From positions 1,504,001 through 1,568,000 of the forward strand of contig JAQPZY010001414.1 in NCBI GenBank assembly GCA_029931535.1: a stretch of DNA of 64,000 nt. Reading direction: 5' to 3'. The notes below the pieces were generated by a model, which ran no database searches, was not told the origin of the DNA, and saw nothing but the letters and a program-made list of their open reading frames with translations. Of the stretch, positions 45,444 to 56,055 are shown piece after piece. Source of the DNA: Margaritifera margaritifera. Lineage: Eukaryota > Mollusca > Bivalvia > Unionida > Margaritiferidae. Positions within the stretch are counted from its first letter, which is position 1. Every line of letters begins with the position of its first letter. Both the position numbers and the translations under genes were made by a program.

Positions 45444-45630
45444 CATTGGTGTGTTCGTCGTATAAATCATCAATGTCTTCAACAAGTTAATGCATCAACG
45501 CGCGAAACGTCCCCGGATCAATTATATCAATGGTGAGCAACCGCTGACAAATCGATACAGCCTCATTGATGACTTCTGGTGCATTGTTGCCAGCGTGAAA
45601 CAATCCCACTAATATTTCCAACCGATCCAT
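45433..45630 (-). pseudogene. Conserved small Maverick gene, one internal stop
   Basis: - strand: MDRLEILVGLFHAGNNAPEV, INEAVSICQRLLTIDI, DPGTFRALMH, a TAA, then LVEDIDDLYDEHTNDEF and stop. The 'RLE.L.GS..AGN.S....NE...I...L....I....Y..L' pattern recurs as a small gene of virus-like elements in invertebrates; its function is unknown to me. Ends overlapping the ATG of the penton-like gene (ATGAGTTCTAA). Confidence 0.5.
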
Positions 45631-45659
45631 GAGTTCATTTACTTATTGTTGATCCAGAG

Positions 45660-46260
45660 TCACGCATTCGCATGCGGGTTGAATCCTTTAGTTGTTTCAC
45701 GTTTACGTCCGCGTTTGCGTGCACGACCACCGAGACCTTTTCCATGTTTTGGCGGTTCCTTCTCCTATGAGGAGAGATATTTTTCTTCTTCCTCGGGAGG
45801 CACATCCTCCTTTAAAGGCTCAAAAAATTATCCCAATAGGGTTTGGCTTTTTTTTTACCTATGCTGTTTATAGAGGCCAACAATCTTTTGAAACTCATTC
45901 CACATATGATTACTACCGTATATTCTTTACAGTCCAGTTCACTCCTTGAATACCCGTATGGCCCAGTCCTTGTTGATGTAACTCGGGTGCGTATCCGCGG
46001 GTACTTCAGACTCCAACATATAATCTTTTAAATCTTTTTTATCGGGTACTTTAGTGGCAAACTCTAGCTGATATTCAAAGATCGCCTGCCGTGCTGTTTC
46101 ATTAAATCTTTGAACTGGTTTTTCCAACTTTGATTTTTACCCGGGTGGTTGTTGTTGTGGAAAATGTGCAAGTGCCTCTGAAGCATTTTCTTGCATGTCC
46201 TCTAGCCTTTGTTGAATTTGTGCTAATTGATCGGACCAGGTTGTTGTTGTGTTCACATCA
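45660..46260 (-). pseudogene. Maverick ORF with basic C-terminus, broken
   Basis: - strand pieces in order: WSDQLAQIQQRLEDMQENAS and ALAHFPQQQPPG, a TAA near 46139, then LEKPVQRFNETARQAIFEYQ, TKVPDKKDLKDYMLESEVPA, INKDWAIRVFKE. After frame changes come an acidic run (FEPLKEDVPPEEEEKYLSS) and a basic end (GGRARKRGRKRETTKGFNP). Probably one protein of about 190 residues with a coiled N-terminus and a nuclear-localisation-like tail, now split by stops and indels. Family not recognised. Confidence 0.4.
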
Positions 46261-46279
46261 TCGCTGCAGTGGTTTCCGC

Positions 46280-47069
46280 GACTTTTTCTTTTTCGGCCGT
46301 TTAGCAAAACCCGCATGGGATTTTTTCCGCAGCGTGTGTTGTATTTGTTATAACCTCAGGAGCGTTGGAACCTTCGGTTCTCACTGGAACGTTCAAACAT
46401 TCAAAGTCTGCGTAGATGATATACGGAACTTTCAATGTTCGTTACACCGCTGTAATCTTTAGGATGTTTTTGCCTGGTTCTGGGGTGATTGTACGCTGCG
46501 GTTTTCACTAATTCCACCGCAGTAAAAGTCATAATCATCAAGTAGCTGTAGGGCGCTAAGTAAATGCAGGCACGTTGCATGAAACCTTGCTGTGTCGGTT
46601 AAGCAATCGGGTAAGATTCTTTATCCACACATAGTGAGATAGCGACTCTGAACCATTCATGCCGCTTATCAACAGCAGATCAATCTCGGTCCGTCCATGT
46701 GAATTTTTGCTTTGCACGTGTGGGGATAGTTCAAGCGGATAAAAGACTTTGTCCCAAGTGTACACGTTAACGGCGATCCTAGGGTTATATTCTTCAAATC
46801 GTTTGAGTATCACCTTAGTAACCTGCACCAATGTTGCCAAAATCGAGTTCACCCAAGTATTGCTGGTATTTCCGCAGCTCATCTGTATTATTGCTCGCGG
46901 AATGTAACGCGGCCTCGAGCGACCATTCAAAACATCGATTGTCATTGTTTTTCAAATGTATTTCCGCCCGCGTCGGAACATGGTCTGGCGTTGGTATATA
47001 ACTTGACCAGTTGAACTTCCACACATCTGACATGAGTCCATCCTGAACATGCGTTGGTGTATATTCCAA
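46280..47069 (-). pseudogene. Maverick DNA polymerase B, N-terminal part, broken
   Basis: - strand order: IHLKNNDNRCFEWSLEAALH and YLGELDFGNIGAGY at 47069-46815; then ILKRFEEYNPRIAVNVYTWD, VFYPLELSPHV and ESLSHYVWIKNLTRLLNRHS at about 46830-46600; a zinc-finger-like remnant (ALQLLDDYDFYCGG); then PGKNILKITAV and LKVPYIIYADFECLNV at about 46470-46400, where YADFE is the exonuclease I motif. This is the conserved start of the long Maverick-type polymerase ('.C..W...RAL', 'HY..IKN.SRL', 'VP.V.YADFE'). At least three frame changes and stops; the reading ends near 46280 (HAAEKIPCGFC). The relic at 13.4-14.4 kb is the next part of the same kind of protein from another copy. Confidence 0.8.
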
Positions 47070-47410
47070 CGTGTGGATAATCTTTTCAATACCGTGTCGA
47101 TCGCTTCATTGATTGCCTTGGTGTCTTTGCGGTTCAAGATTATAAGTCAATCCCCATTAAGCCACGAGGTTGCGATTTTTTAATCCATCCTTGTCTGATG
47201 AATTGCGATTAAGTGACATAGTCAAATGTGCATGGAGAACAATATCCTCTTTAACTCCGGAGGTGCAAGATCGTTGTAACGTCGATACGATTTCTGGGCG
47301 CATATTCGATAAAACGTGTTTGGAATAATCGCACAGTAATTGTCATGATCACCCTTACGCATGTGAAACTTAAACTCAGGAACTTCTTGTTCACGAACAT
47401 ACGCAGCAGC

Positions 47411-47818
47411 CTACCCGACTGCCTCAGACGCAATAGTACCTGCGACGCGTCGACGGTTTTGTTTATCTTCGACTATATTTGTAATTTCCGCACGCTTAAC
47501 GCGTGGATGAATTTTGATATCGAATCGTGCTGCAGTTTCACGAAGCTGTCTCACTGTCTGGCGCGATTCGACTGTAATACCTAATAACGCAAGTACGTTA
47601 GCTTTTCTTGCACCTCTTGGTATTTGTATGTTACGCTCGCGCGCAAATTGTCTCACTTGTTGAACCGTTGCTGTTGCCGGTGTAACCGGTTCTCGCACAG
47701 CTAGTTGTGGTTCAGTTACGGATCCTAATAACGCAGGTATGTCAGCTTTTCGCATACGGCTTGGTATTTGTATCCCACGCTGTTGCGCAAGTTGTTTTAG
47801 TTGAATCACAGTCGGCAT
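47411..47818 (-). CDS. Maverick SAP-like repeat protein (intact, 135 aa)
   Basis: Complete ORF. Three helix-turn-helix-like repeats: MPTVIQLKQLAQQRGIQIPS followed by RMRKADIPALLG; ATVQQVRQFARERNIQIPRG followed by ARKANVLALLG; and TVRQLRETAARFDIKIHPRV followed by KRAEITNIVED. The spacing 'V..L+.LA...GI.....+.+A.L..LL' is that of the SAP DNA-binding motif, so DNA or chromatin binding is likely. Tail RRRVAGTIASEAVG. Uninterrupted frame suggests either recent decay elsewhere or selection. Confidence 0.6.
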   Translation of the reverse strand: MPTVIQLKQLAQQRGIQIPSRMRKADIPALLGSVTEPQLAVREPVTPATATVQQVRQFARERNIQIPRGARKANVLALLGITVESRQTVRQLRETAARFDIKIHPRVKRAEITNIVEDKQNRRRVAGTIASEAVG

Positions 47819-47873
47819 TCTGTTAGATAAGGGTAAAATCTTTGTTTAATTGCAAATTCCGTCAATAAATCTT

Positions 47874-48206
47874 TTAAAGAACTTTTACTTTACCGTGCTT
47901 GGAAACGGCAATTAAATCAATCCTGGCTATTATTTCATTTACTTCGGTATCGTTTTCAACAGCGTCGTCAGGTGTTTCCTCAACAGTGTCGGGTACTTCT
48001 GCAGCAATGGGTTCTATATTTGTTGCACAGGCAAGTCTTTGACGACGCGCACGATAATACTCGCAAGCATCCACATCATCGGCAAAGCTGGTTACGAAAC
48101 AGACATGGTCAAGCACCCGGACCAACACGTAACGCGAGCAAATGTGATTTACAGTTTTCGTAATGACATGTTCTGCCACAGAGTTCATGTTTTCCAAGGC
48201 ATGCAC
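47874..48206 (-). CDS. Maverick interior ORF, intact, unidentified (110 aa)
   Basis: - strand, starts MHALENMNSVAEHVITKTVN, contains VRVLDHVCFVTSFADDVDAC and a clearly acidic middle (AAEVPDTVEETPDDAVENDT), ending LIAVSKHGKVKVL. No family recognised. Its start and stop fit neatly between the neighbouring ORFs (gap of about 55 bp to the SAP-like gene), as in a compact viral gene block. Confidence 0.45.
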   Translation of the reverse strand: MHALENMNSVAEHVITKTVNHICSRYVLVRVLDHVCFVTSFADDVDACEYYRARRQRLACATNIEPIAAEVPDTVEETPDDAVENDTEVNEIIARIDLIAVSKHGKVKVL

Positions 48207-48270
48207 CTTTGCATTGATTTCGTCCTAATGGCATTGAACTTTTTATATTAATATATACAAATTATATTCT

Positions 48271-48591
48271 CTAATAGACATATCTATCTAAGCCCTCCAT
48301 TAATAATGAGTTGTAGATATAATCATCTATGTTTTCGATTGATGGTGTACGTAACTTTAGGCGTCTGTGCTCCTCATCAACTGATATAAGTCCTTGTAAA
48401 GATACTTGCAGTGGATTGTATTTGATTGTACGACCATTTTCTGTAAAAGTGATTTCCAAGCTCTTGGCAGTGCGTTGTAAACAAATTCAGTCACCAGGCC
48501 GCAGCACCTGAGGATCAACGTCAAATAGATTTTTGTGTTTACATACAATTTTCTTTAATTCGGTCATTTGGCCAAATGACTGCATACTCAT
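48271..48591 (-). pseudogene. Maverick ORF near right TIR, one in-frame stop
   Basis: - strand from ATG at 48591: MSMQSFGQMTELKKIVCKHK, NLFDVDPQVLRPGD, then TGA, then ICLQRTAKSLEITFTENGRT, SVDEEHRRLKLRTPSIENID and a stop after RYVY. 106 codons with a single nonsense change. No family recognised. First long reading frame inside the right TIR. Confidence 0.4.
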
Positions 48592-49133
48592 CAGTACACG
48601 CATATACTATACCAACACGTAAATAACCGCCGCTTGTACAACAATATACAATAAAATCACATGTTTTGTTCTGTTTTTTGTATATTTACTCCATAGTTTC
48701 TGTGTCTTTGCATAAGAATCTCTTGTCACAAGACTCATAACATTGCGACATTCGCTTAGACTCTTCATCTTTTATATTTTTTATTTCTTGAATCTCTCGT
48801 CTTGTTGGTGGACGTAATCTCTTGTATTTTTCTTATCAGCTGGATCTTGCGGCATCTGTATAAGAGTAATTTTATTCTCAGTGATTTCTTGCAGTTTCCA
48901 TTCCTCATTCTTTAAATATTTTCCCATTGATTTCTACTTTTAAGAAATCTACAAAACATGACAGATTCTCGCAACTCGTAATAATATTAATCCATATTAC
49001 TATATTATAATACCAAAAGAATATCTAATTAATTTGTTTTTGGTGATCTTCGCTACTACTGCAATATTCGCTTAATGTTTCAATGTCATCGTCATTATAA
49101 TAGTCACTCGTTTCGCTATCTGTACTAGGTGGT

Positions 49134-49331
49134 CTAATATTTTACACAGTCGGTGGCGATCAATAATCGCATTCCTGTGGTCGCACAGAAACGTGTAGCA
49201 TAATAATCAATAATATAGGCCGGACTGCCAGCAGATTTTTTTTTGCAAATAGAAATATAAACAGCGACAATAATAATTGTAATTGGAAAATTAATAACAA
49301 CTAGCCGCGGATGTTTGCTACGCAAAATCAT
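49134..49331 (-). CDS. Possible small membrane ORF at the TIR inner edge
   Basis: 65 codons, - strand: RLVVINFPITIIIVAVYISI is a convincing membrane helix followed by CKKK. Begins inside the right TIR. The equivalent left TIR position has no such ORF because it lies outside the shared sequence. Low support. Confidence 0.2.
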   Translation of the reverse strand: MILRSKHPRLVVINFPITIIIVAVYISICKKKSAGSPAYIIDYYATRFCATTGMRLLIATDCVKY

Positions 49332-49960
49332 ACACGCGCACGTTAGAATTATATTTCATAAACCTGCATCACATGCACTAATATCTGACGATCTCGATAC
49401 AAATACTAAAGTCATGGGGTGTAGAAGGCGCTGACCTATCTCAGTAACAAAAATCTAAAAGATACAATGTACTTCTACTTTTGATCATGACTAAACAGGT
49501 CAAAACCTGAGTTCTAATGTGCAGAGTACAAAACATTACCGATATCCAACCCCACACCAATTTCATGGTGTCGACTATACTACAACTATATTATATGTGT
49601 GGAAAAAGCTTTATATCTTGTCCAGTAAAAAATATTAGTCTTCATTTGCGACAGCATCATTACACCTTTAATCTTAACACTTTCCAAAATAAGGTGTTAA
49701 ACAGCATAGATCACCTTTGTTTCATTTCATTCGAGAGAGAGAGAGAGAGAGAGAGAGAAAAAAATGACGCGGACATAAAGAAGTGTGCTTCTCTTAAAGA
49801 TAGGGGCATGAAATTCACTTATGATCACACTGGTCTAAAATTTTTTAGAAGTCGTCTGCTTCAGAGATAAAATGTGCTATTTATTAGGGATTTTGATGTG
49901 CTGAATTCAAATATGACAATTAAAACAACTGATTGAATACTGTTTCCAAGATATTTAAGT
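49268..49960 (-). repeat. Right TIR of Maverick, inner part
   Basis: 49268-49481 pairs with 40501-40690 and 49482-49850 pairs with 38710-39112 (inverse complement). 49850-49960 is diverged but shares short words with 38600-38710. The two left segments are contiguous here, which proves that 39111-40500 is an insertion in the left copy. Includes (GA)12 at 49734-49758. Confidence 0.9.
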
Positions 49961-50184
49961 TTTTACATTTTACGTCTATGTATATTGTGTACATAGTAGA
50001 GTTTTAATCATAAATTGTAAACCTAGGTCTTTTCATGTGTTTATGGTTGCTTTACATGATAATATTTCACCTGTCCTGTTTATTTAACACTTTGAAAAAC
50101 AGCAAAAGGGTTATATAAATATAATATATATTGAAACAAAAGTAAAAAAAACTATTATGTATATATAAGTACATAGTTTAGTCC

Positions 50185-51275
50185 TTATTCAGTGTCTACT
50201 CGGCGCTTCTTGGCTTGTATCTTGTATTCATTAAATGGAGCATCTCTTGTCACTGTCCAGCAATAGTCTGCAAGAATTGATATGCTCCATTTGCCCTGAT
50301 AGCGTTTCTCCATTGTTGCAATGTCCTGGTGAAATCGCTCCGCAGTTCGGTGGAAACAAAATCTAGATGAGAGTGCAAAAAATGTATCTTTAGTGACATG
50401 TTGCAACCAAGGCTTTTGTATGCTTGAGGAGGTTTTCCACCAACTCCCTGTAGTTGTCTGCCTTGTTGTTTCCGAGAACATTTGTTGCCACTAACTGGAA
50501 GGCTTTCAATGCCGTCTTTTCCTTGCCACGCAGTGCACGGTGAAATGCATCATCTCGAAGAAGTTCCCGAATCTGAGGACCAACAAAGACACCTTCCTTT
50601 ATCTTAGCTTCACTTAACCTTGGACAATTTCCCCGGAGGTACTTGAAAGCTGCTTTTGTTTTGTCCATGGCCTTGACAAAGTTCTTCATCAGACCCAGCT
50701 TGAAGTCCAAGAATGGTAACAAAATCTTCCTTGATTCAACAAGTGGTGGATGGTGAACACTTTTCATCCCAGGCTCCAATGACTGTCGGAGTGGCCAAAC
50801 TCTCTTGGTGTAGTGGGAATCTCTCGCACGACTATCCCTTGTCTGACTCAAGTGAGAATGATTCTGGTGCGTCAGGAATCGGCAGTCCTTCTCCGTGGGG
50901 TACTGGGCGTATAGCTGACGGAATGTTTGGATAATGCACAGTCCACTTTTTCTTCTTTGACACACCTTTCCCAACTGGAGGCACCATGCAGAAGTGACAA
51001 TTGCTGATATGATCTGTTAGCTCTCTCCAAATCATTGGCACTGCAAAAGGCATAGATTTCCTTTTCCTGTTGATCCACTGGCGACGATTTGTTGCCCAAG
51101 TGTTGCAGCATATGTGTGGGGCCCACATCTTGTCCTGATCTCCAATTTTGCAGCCAAAATGAAGGTGATAGGCTTTCTTAACCATAGTGGCTATACTGCG
51201 CTTTTTTGATGCAAAAGTCACTTCACCACAAACATAGCAGTAGTTATTTGCATTGTTCACATAAGTACGAGGCAT
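50185..51275 (-). pseudogene. Transposase-like zinc-binding protein, internally deleted
   Basis: - strand. N-terminal part (51275-50900): MPRTYVNNANNYCYVCGEVT, HFGCKIGDQDKMWAPHICCN (paired Cys/His zinc-binding spacing), KSMPFAVPMIWRELTDHISN, CHFCMVPPVGKG, IPSAIRPVPHGEGLPIP. It then jumps to the C-terminal part (from about 50850): DSRARDSHYTKRVWPLRQSL, FKLGLMKNFVKAMDKTKAAF, EAKIKEGVFVGPQIRELLRD, ADNYRELVENLL, HFLHSHLDF, ERFHQDIATMEKRYQGKW and ILADYCWTVTRDAP. I recognise both halves as one large multicopy protein family of arthropods, fish and molluscs, usually unnamed. In intact copies a long middle region separates them; here it is missing. Two frame changes. Transposon origin is inferred from its dispersed nature. 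Confidence 0.75.
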
Positions 51276-52665
51276 CTCTGCTCACTTTGGCTAAACAGAA
51301 ATGTGTCCCTTTGCAAAATCAAACACTGACAAATAAGAGAGCACGACACTGTATGATTTGTAGAGCTAATATAGGACAATTTCTTCAGCAGAGTGATGTA
51401 AGCTTAGTTATGATTGCATCATCCATGACTTATAGGAATAAGATGATGCAATTCATATCATGTATGACGCAATACCAGCTTCAGATTGCATCATTCATTA
51501 TTTTTCCTAAAAAGCAAGTACTGTCCAAACTCAGTCATAGATTTATTCATAGATCCAGTCAAAGATGTATTTTAGTCATTTCTGGTTTAAATTGAGATCC
51601 CTTCCCTTTATAACTCACTTATCCTCCACCATTCCCAAGTCATTGGTCGTATATACTGACCCAGTGTCATATCTTTAAAACTAGAGCCAATCAACAATTT
51701 TAAGCATCATTTTCGTTCTCAGTGACCCAGAATTAGTCAAGTTTGACAACATTTATTTCGGAAGCATTTTGGCTGTAGACCAGTGTTATGTACTGTAATA
51801 AATATGGTAGCTTTTATCAGGACTGGTGGAGAGCTGGAATACCAATATTGATTAAGCATACATATTTTATCCATATAGAGGTACATGCATTTCATTCATG
51901 CACCTACATGTAAATATTATGGCAGATACTGTGGGTTCAATTTAGCGTTTTTGAAAGATATATACACTACTAGATACAGGTGCGTCCTTCCAGGTAAAGG
52001 ATTAACGCGTTAATAAAGATTTTGTCCCTCTTTTTTAAATTTTATTTTTCTGTTGCTTTTGATGGAACATTTAACACATTATTGACCATATCATGCTGAT
52101 GAAATGGGAGCTAAGTATCATTCCGAAGGACACACTGAGGAAGCAGACCTGGACGGGTATCGCTCGTTCGATATAGCCAATAATGTGCTTAAAGTGCCGT
52201 TAAAAGACCTCCCACCCCTCTTTATTATATTATCAAGTATTTATCACATTGAAAAGGTTCGTAAAATAAACACACACAAAACTTCTGAAATTCGAGCCTG
52301 GTTCTACCGTGTGACTCTCAGGCGGTTCAACATAGATATTGGCTTTCAGTCTAGATTGAAGTTGACGGTTACTTCTGTTATGCAATCCCTTTTTTAACTG
52401 AGCATTGTAATATTTTTCCCTATATTTTCTATTTGTTTTTCTTCATAGTTTCGGAGAAAATGAAGTACCGTATACACATTTCCTATGCGGAGAAGGTACG
52501 GTGTATATTTTGATAGTCCATTTGAAAGCGATCCTTTTTCTTGTGCCTTCCATGAAAGTACGGTACAGTACCAGTCTATTGTTTTTAATGTTAATACTGT
52601 TAAAACTGAAAGAAAGATCAACTGCATTAAATGTTCTTAAATGTATTTTGACTTTGACTTTACTC

Positions 52666-52670
<5 letters not shown>

Positions 52671-52700
<30 letters not shown>
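52671..52700. repeat. (TTG)n microsatellite
   Basis: About ten TTG units, in the 3' part of the - strand LINE fragment. Confidence 0.95.
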
Positions 52701-52739
52701 TTGTTGTACGTTCCTCAAGTTCGAAGAGGACCATGACAT

Positions 52740-52895
52740 AACTAATTGGTTTGGTTTCTGCGAGTACGCGAGTGACTAATCAGATTAATTTGTCCTCTGA
52801 ACTGTCCGTGGCACACTTTACAGGAGATGCCGCTTGGGATTGCTTCATGAATAGAGGACGTGCTGCAGTTCTGAGATTTAGGTTGCTCGCGCTTC
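52740..52895 (-). pseudogene. LINE ORF2 C-terminal zinc-finger fragment
   Basis: - strand reads VQKREQPKSQNCSTSSIHEA, IPSGISCKVCHGQFRGQINL and ISHSRTRRNQ. 'C.VCGR.C.S.IGL.SH.R.H' is the C2H2-like ending of many non-LTR retrotransposon ORF2 proteins. The final His is replaced by Arg. Left boundary coincides with loss of TIR similarity at about 52890, fitting a 5'-truncated LINE insertion. Confidence 0.6.
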
Positions 52896-53965
52896 TGTAC
52901 AGCCTCTGCAATTGTACTCAGTTTCTGTTTACTTTTTTCCAAATCCCCGTTGGCGCCTCTCCGAAATATTGGGCTATGTGCACAAGACAAGAAACAAAAA
53001 AAAAAAAAAAGCATAAAGAATGTTCGAAAGAAATAAATAATATTGTTTGCAATCTCTTTCCTGTTGTATCTTCTAAATATTTTGAGTACAATAATGAAAG
53101 GAACAGAATAAAAAATATGTTAGAAACTGCAGTTTTGTTTATATACGTGTAGTGGAGTGCAACAAGTGGACAGCAACAAAATGATAACGCTACGTAGACG
53201 GTAAAACTCGTGAAGCTTTAGTTTTTAGGTATCAGTGCAACGGTGATATTTTGAAGACAATTTGGTTCATAAGAAATATACAGTCTGCTGAAATTTCTTC
53301 GTGGGACAAAACTGCACTCATATCTAATTAGGATTATTAGGTTCCTAAATGCAGCATTTATTCTGCAATTTCCAAGACCAGCCCATGTTCCGAGGTAGAT
53401 TTTTTTATATGAAATAGAAATCTATAAGCATAATGAATGTAGAAGAGTTTCATTTGTATTTTAAATAATACGATTAGACAAAGAGTCATCAAATTTACCA
53501 GTATTTACATTTTCATAAAAAGGAGACAGGAAACAGCTTTTATTCAATATAATTGTTTCAAGTTTTGGATGACGTTTCATATTTAAACTCTTTAGAATTA
53601 GTATGATCTGTTCAGAAAATTATGGTTTCTTTTATGAGATTAATAACTAAGTTTCAGATTTTTCATATGCGAAAAAGTGATTCATAATACAGGAATTGAT
53701 GAAAGAAAATATGTTTAAATGTTGCTCTGATATTCTGACCTTGTGTTGAAGTATTGTGGCGGATGACACGCCACAAAATCTTTCTCTAAAGTATGTATTC
53801 TGGGCAAGGGTGGATTGGTGATGATTTTAGAATCGCATTTTATGAAATGATCAGTAACGCTCGGTATAGGTATGCTTGCTTTGGGAGCACACATGTGTGA
53901 TAAGGATAAATAAGCAGTGTAATAGAAATTGTAATTCAAGTATCAGAATTGGATCTAGTCCAATT
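52890..53965 (-). repeat. Right TIR of Maverick, outer part
   Basis: Inverse complement of 37622-38600 (see that entry). Aligns almost end to end with small indels, for example a longer A-run at 52990-53005 where the left copy has a shorter T-run. The outer limit at about 53965 is where AATTGGATCTAGTCC diverges from the left flank. Confidence 0.9.
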
Positions 53966-56055
53966 CAGTAATCTTGGATAATAGACGGACACAGTTTTGA
54001 AAGAGTCCCTAATACTGGAAATTTGTGTATGATGCTATATTAACATAGAGCCAGGACATGACACAAATCTGATGACGCAACAAAATTAGTAACTAGTCGC
54101 TTAATATCCCTCATTTTCAATGTAGCTGAAAGTATATGAGCAATAAACAACCTTTCAGCAAGTACATAAGTCATTAAATTGATTGACATTACATAACTGC
54201 ATTTATTTAAACTTTAAATATGTTCATTTAACATAAATGTTGCCCTTGATCAACTTGAATGGGACTTTCGTTTAATGCAGGCACAACGCTTATGGGATGA
54301 GCGGTTATTGACCTACTCCTCTCTGGCGGGACCCTGGTTAACTGGTATAGATTCATTGCCAATCTGGCCCCCGTGTTAGGGTCCTACCTAATTTACAGTA
54401 GGGGAAACAGATGGGTCCATTCTAGAGGAATACAGGATAAACCCGCTCGACCTTCGCTACCGATGTCGAGTGTCCAGCCCACCTAAGATCAGGGACGCTG
54501 AGGGGGCAGGTTAGTTTAAGGATCTCAAATTAGCGATATTGGACTTTGCACTCTCCCTGATGTGGACGTTGTGGAGACATGCATTTTTCATTCTGAACAA
54601 TGACGTAACAAAAGTAGCGGCTATTACAGGCTTTCAGTTTTGCCAATTTCTATTCGACTGTAAGTTATTAGAACAAATATGGTGATGTAGCTTAGCTACA
54701 AGTCGGGGTTAATGAAACACTTTTTGTTTGACGTAGGAATCTGATTCACAAACTTACTATGTTATACATATATGAATAATAATCTATGTAACCATCATCA
54801 ACACAAAGCGTATAAAAATATCTTTACCAAATGACAGTGTCATGACAAAAAGAGTCCGCGGGAGATATCTGGGTGTCCTGATTTCCTGCAAATGCGTAGT
54901 TAAATCTTGTCCAATTTATCATGTGATCAGTCCTGATAAAGGTATATTGCCATTGATTACACACAACAGAACGACATCGCACGATATCACTGCAGATTCG
55001 TCAAGAATTTAGTCTGAGAGAGTTTGGAGCTCTCTTATGGTAAGTTGTGGAGTCTAGGTAGTATAATGTATTCCTCTTCTATCCCTATCTTTTATATAGA
55101 CCTTTTTCAGGAAGTCCACTAGCAGACGAGTTTAGCCATATTTGATCATAAATTTACCTGAGAGGTGTGGCGTACAAGCTGGCAAATGGTAACTGTTTCT
55201 ATACATGTCAACTAGAATCTGCCAATTTGAACAAGTCATACTGAGAAAATATCAACACACAAATTATTAATTTAGACAGTGAAAGAAAGCAGGTTTCCTG
55301 ATCATTCTTTTCATGCATTTGCTTATTTTCTCAAAGAATGTATCTTTATCGTCATACTCTCTATAAAATCAATAGAAAAATCTATCATTTGTAATCCAAT
55401 ATAACAGCCCATACAAATTGTTTTTCGAAAAAGTTATCAATACATAACAGCGCAACTTATTTACACGGACACACGCGACCTCCATATACAGCATTGCTTC
55501 GCATAAAGGACACCTACTTATAATTATGAATATTTAATAACCTTTGTGTTTATATCATGTACATATTTAACCTATACAAATGGGACACCAATTCTTTCAT
55601 AGATATCTTTCATTGTATACATATGACTATGTTGCCTCTAGGTACTCTGATTGATATTGGGAGTAGGTGGGTGTGACAAAAGAAACATGTACTGACTCTA
55701 CGAGACGATGATGAAAACCTATGGTTACCACGTGCTTTATTATATTAAAACGTATTCCGACAAGTCGGGGCGAGAAAGCTGTGTAATACAGTGCTTTTAT
55801 ATGCTACACCTGTTACTTTTAGATAACAGGATCAATCGATATGGGCTACCATTGCCTCAATGGGAATTAACATTACGCCGTAAGTTTATATTGGGAGGTA
55901 TAAGTCTGTATGGGGTCAGACGGAAGATTGAGAGCCGTACGGGAATTAACATTAGGTTTAAATTAGATGCCACTCGAGAGCAGTACTGGAAATGTAAACC
56001 AGGGGTCGTGAGGAGACGGAAAAGGGACCACAATCCATTCTTTCATATTATTGGC
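53966..56055. other. Intergenic, no gene recognised
   Basis: 54270-54530 is less AT-rich (GGCGGGACCCTGGTTAACTG, CAGGGACGCTGAGGGGGCAG) and may be a repeat fragment, but nothing could be assigned. At 55865-55955 the phrase GGGAATTAACATTA occurs twice. No coding family. Confidence 0.4.

Larger units (their letters stand above)
49961..52889. mobile_element. ~2.9-kb insertion in the right TIR
   Basis: TIR similarity stops near 49960 and resumes near 52890; in the left TIR the flanking sequences lie only about 100 bp apart or less. The insert contains an internally deleted transposase-like gene (50185-51275) and a LINE C-terminal fragment (52740-52895). It may itself be composite. The rest (51600-52640) has no recognisable gene. 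Terminal repeats of the insert were not identified. Confidence 0.65.
37622..53965. mobile_element. Maverick/Polinton-like element with nested insertions
   Basis: Bounded by long terminal inverted repeats that can be read directly (see TIR entries). Inside lie a polymerase B N-terminal part, a penton-like protein, a pX-like basic protein, a SAP-like protein and other small ORFs, almost all on the - strand, as in adintovirus-type Mavericks. Three later insertions are nested in it: a 1.39-kb foldback in the left TIR, ~2.9 kb in the right TIR, and a gypsy LTR-gag fragment in the interior. Without these, the element would be about 10-11 kb. That is short for the group, and the retroviral-like integrase, packaging ATPase, protease and major capsid gene were not found. 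Exact termini and a 6-bp target duplication could not be fixed. Confidence 0.8.

Noticed and set aside
52501..52779. Cys-run protein ORF
   Set aside because: Artefact of (TTG)n read in the + frame.
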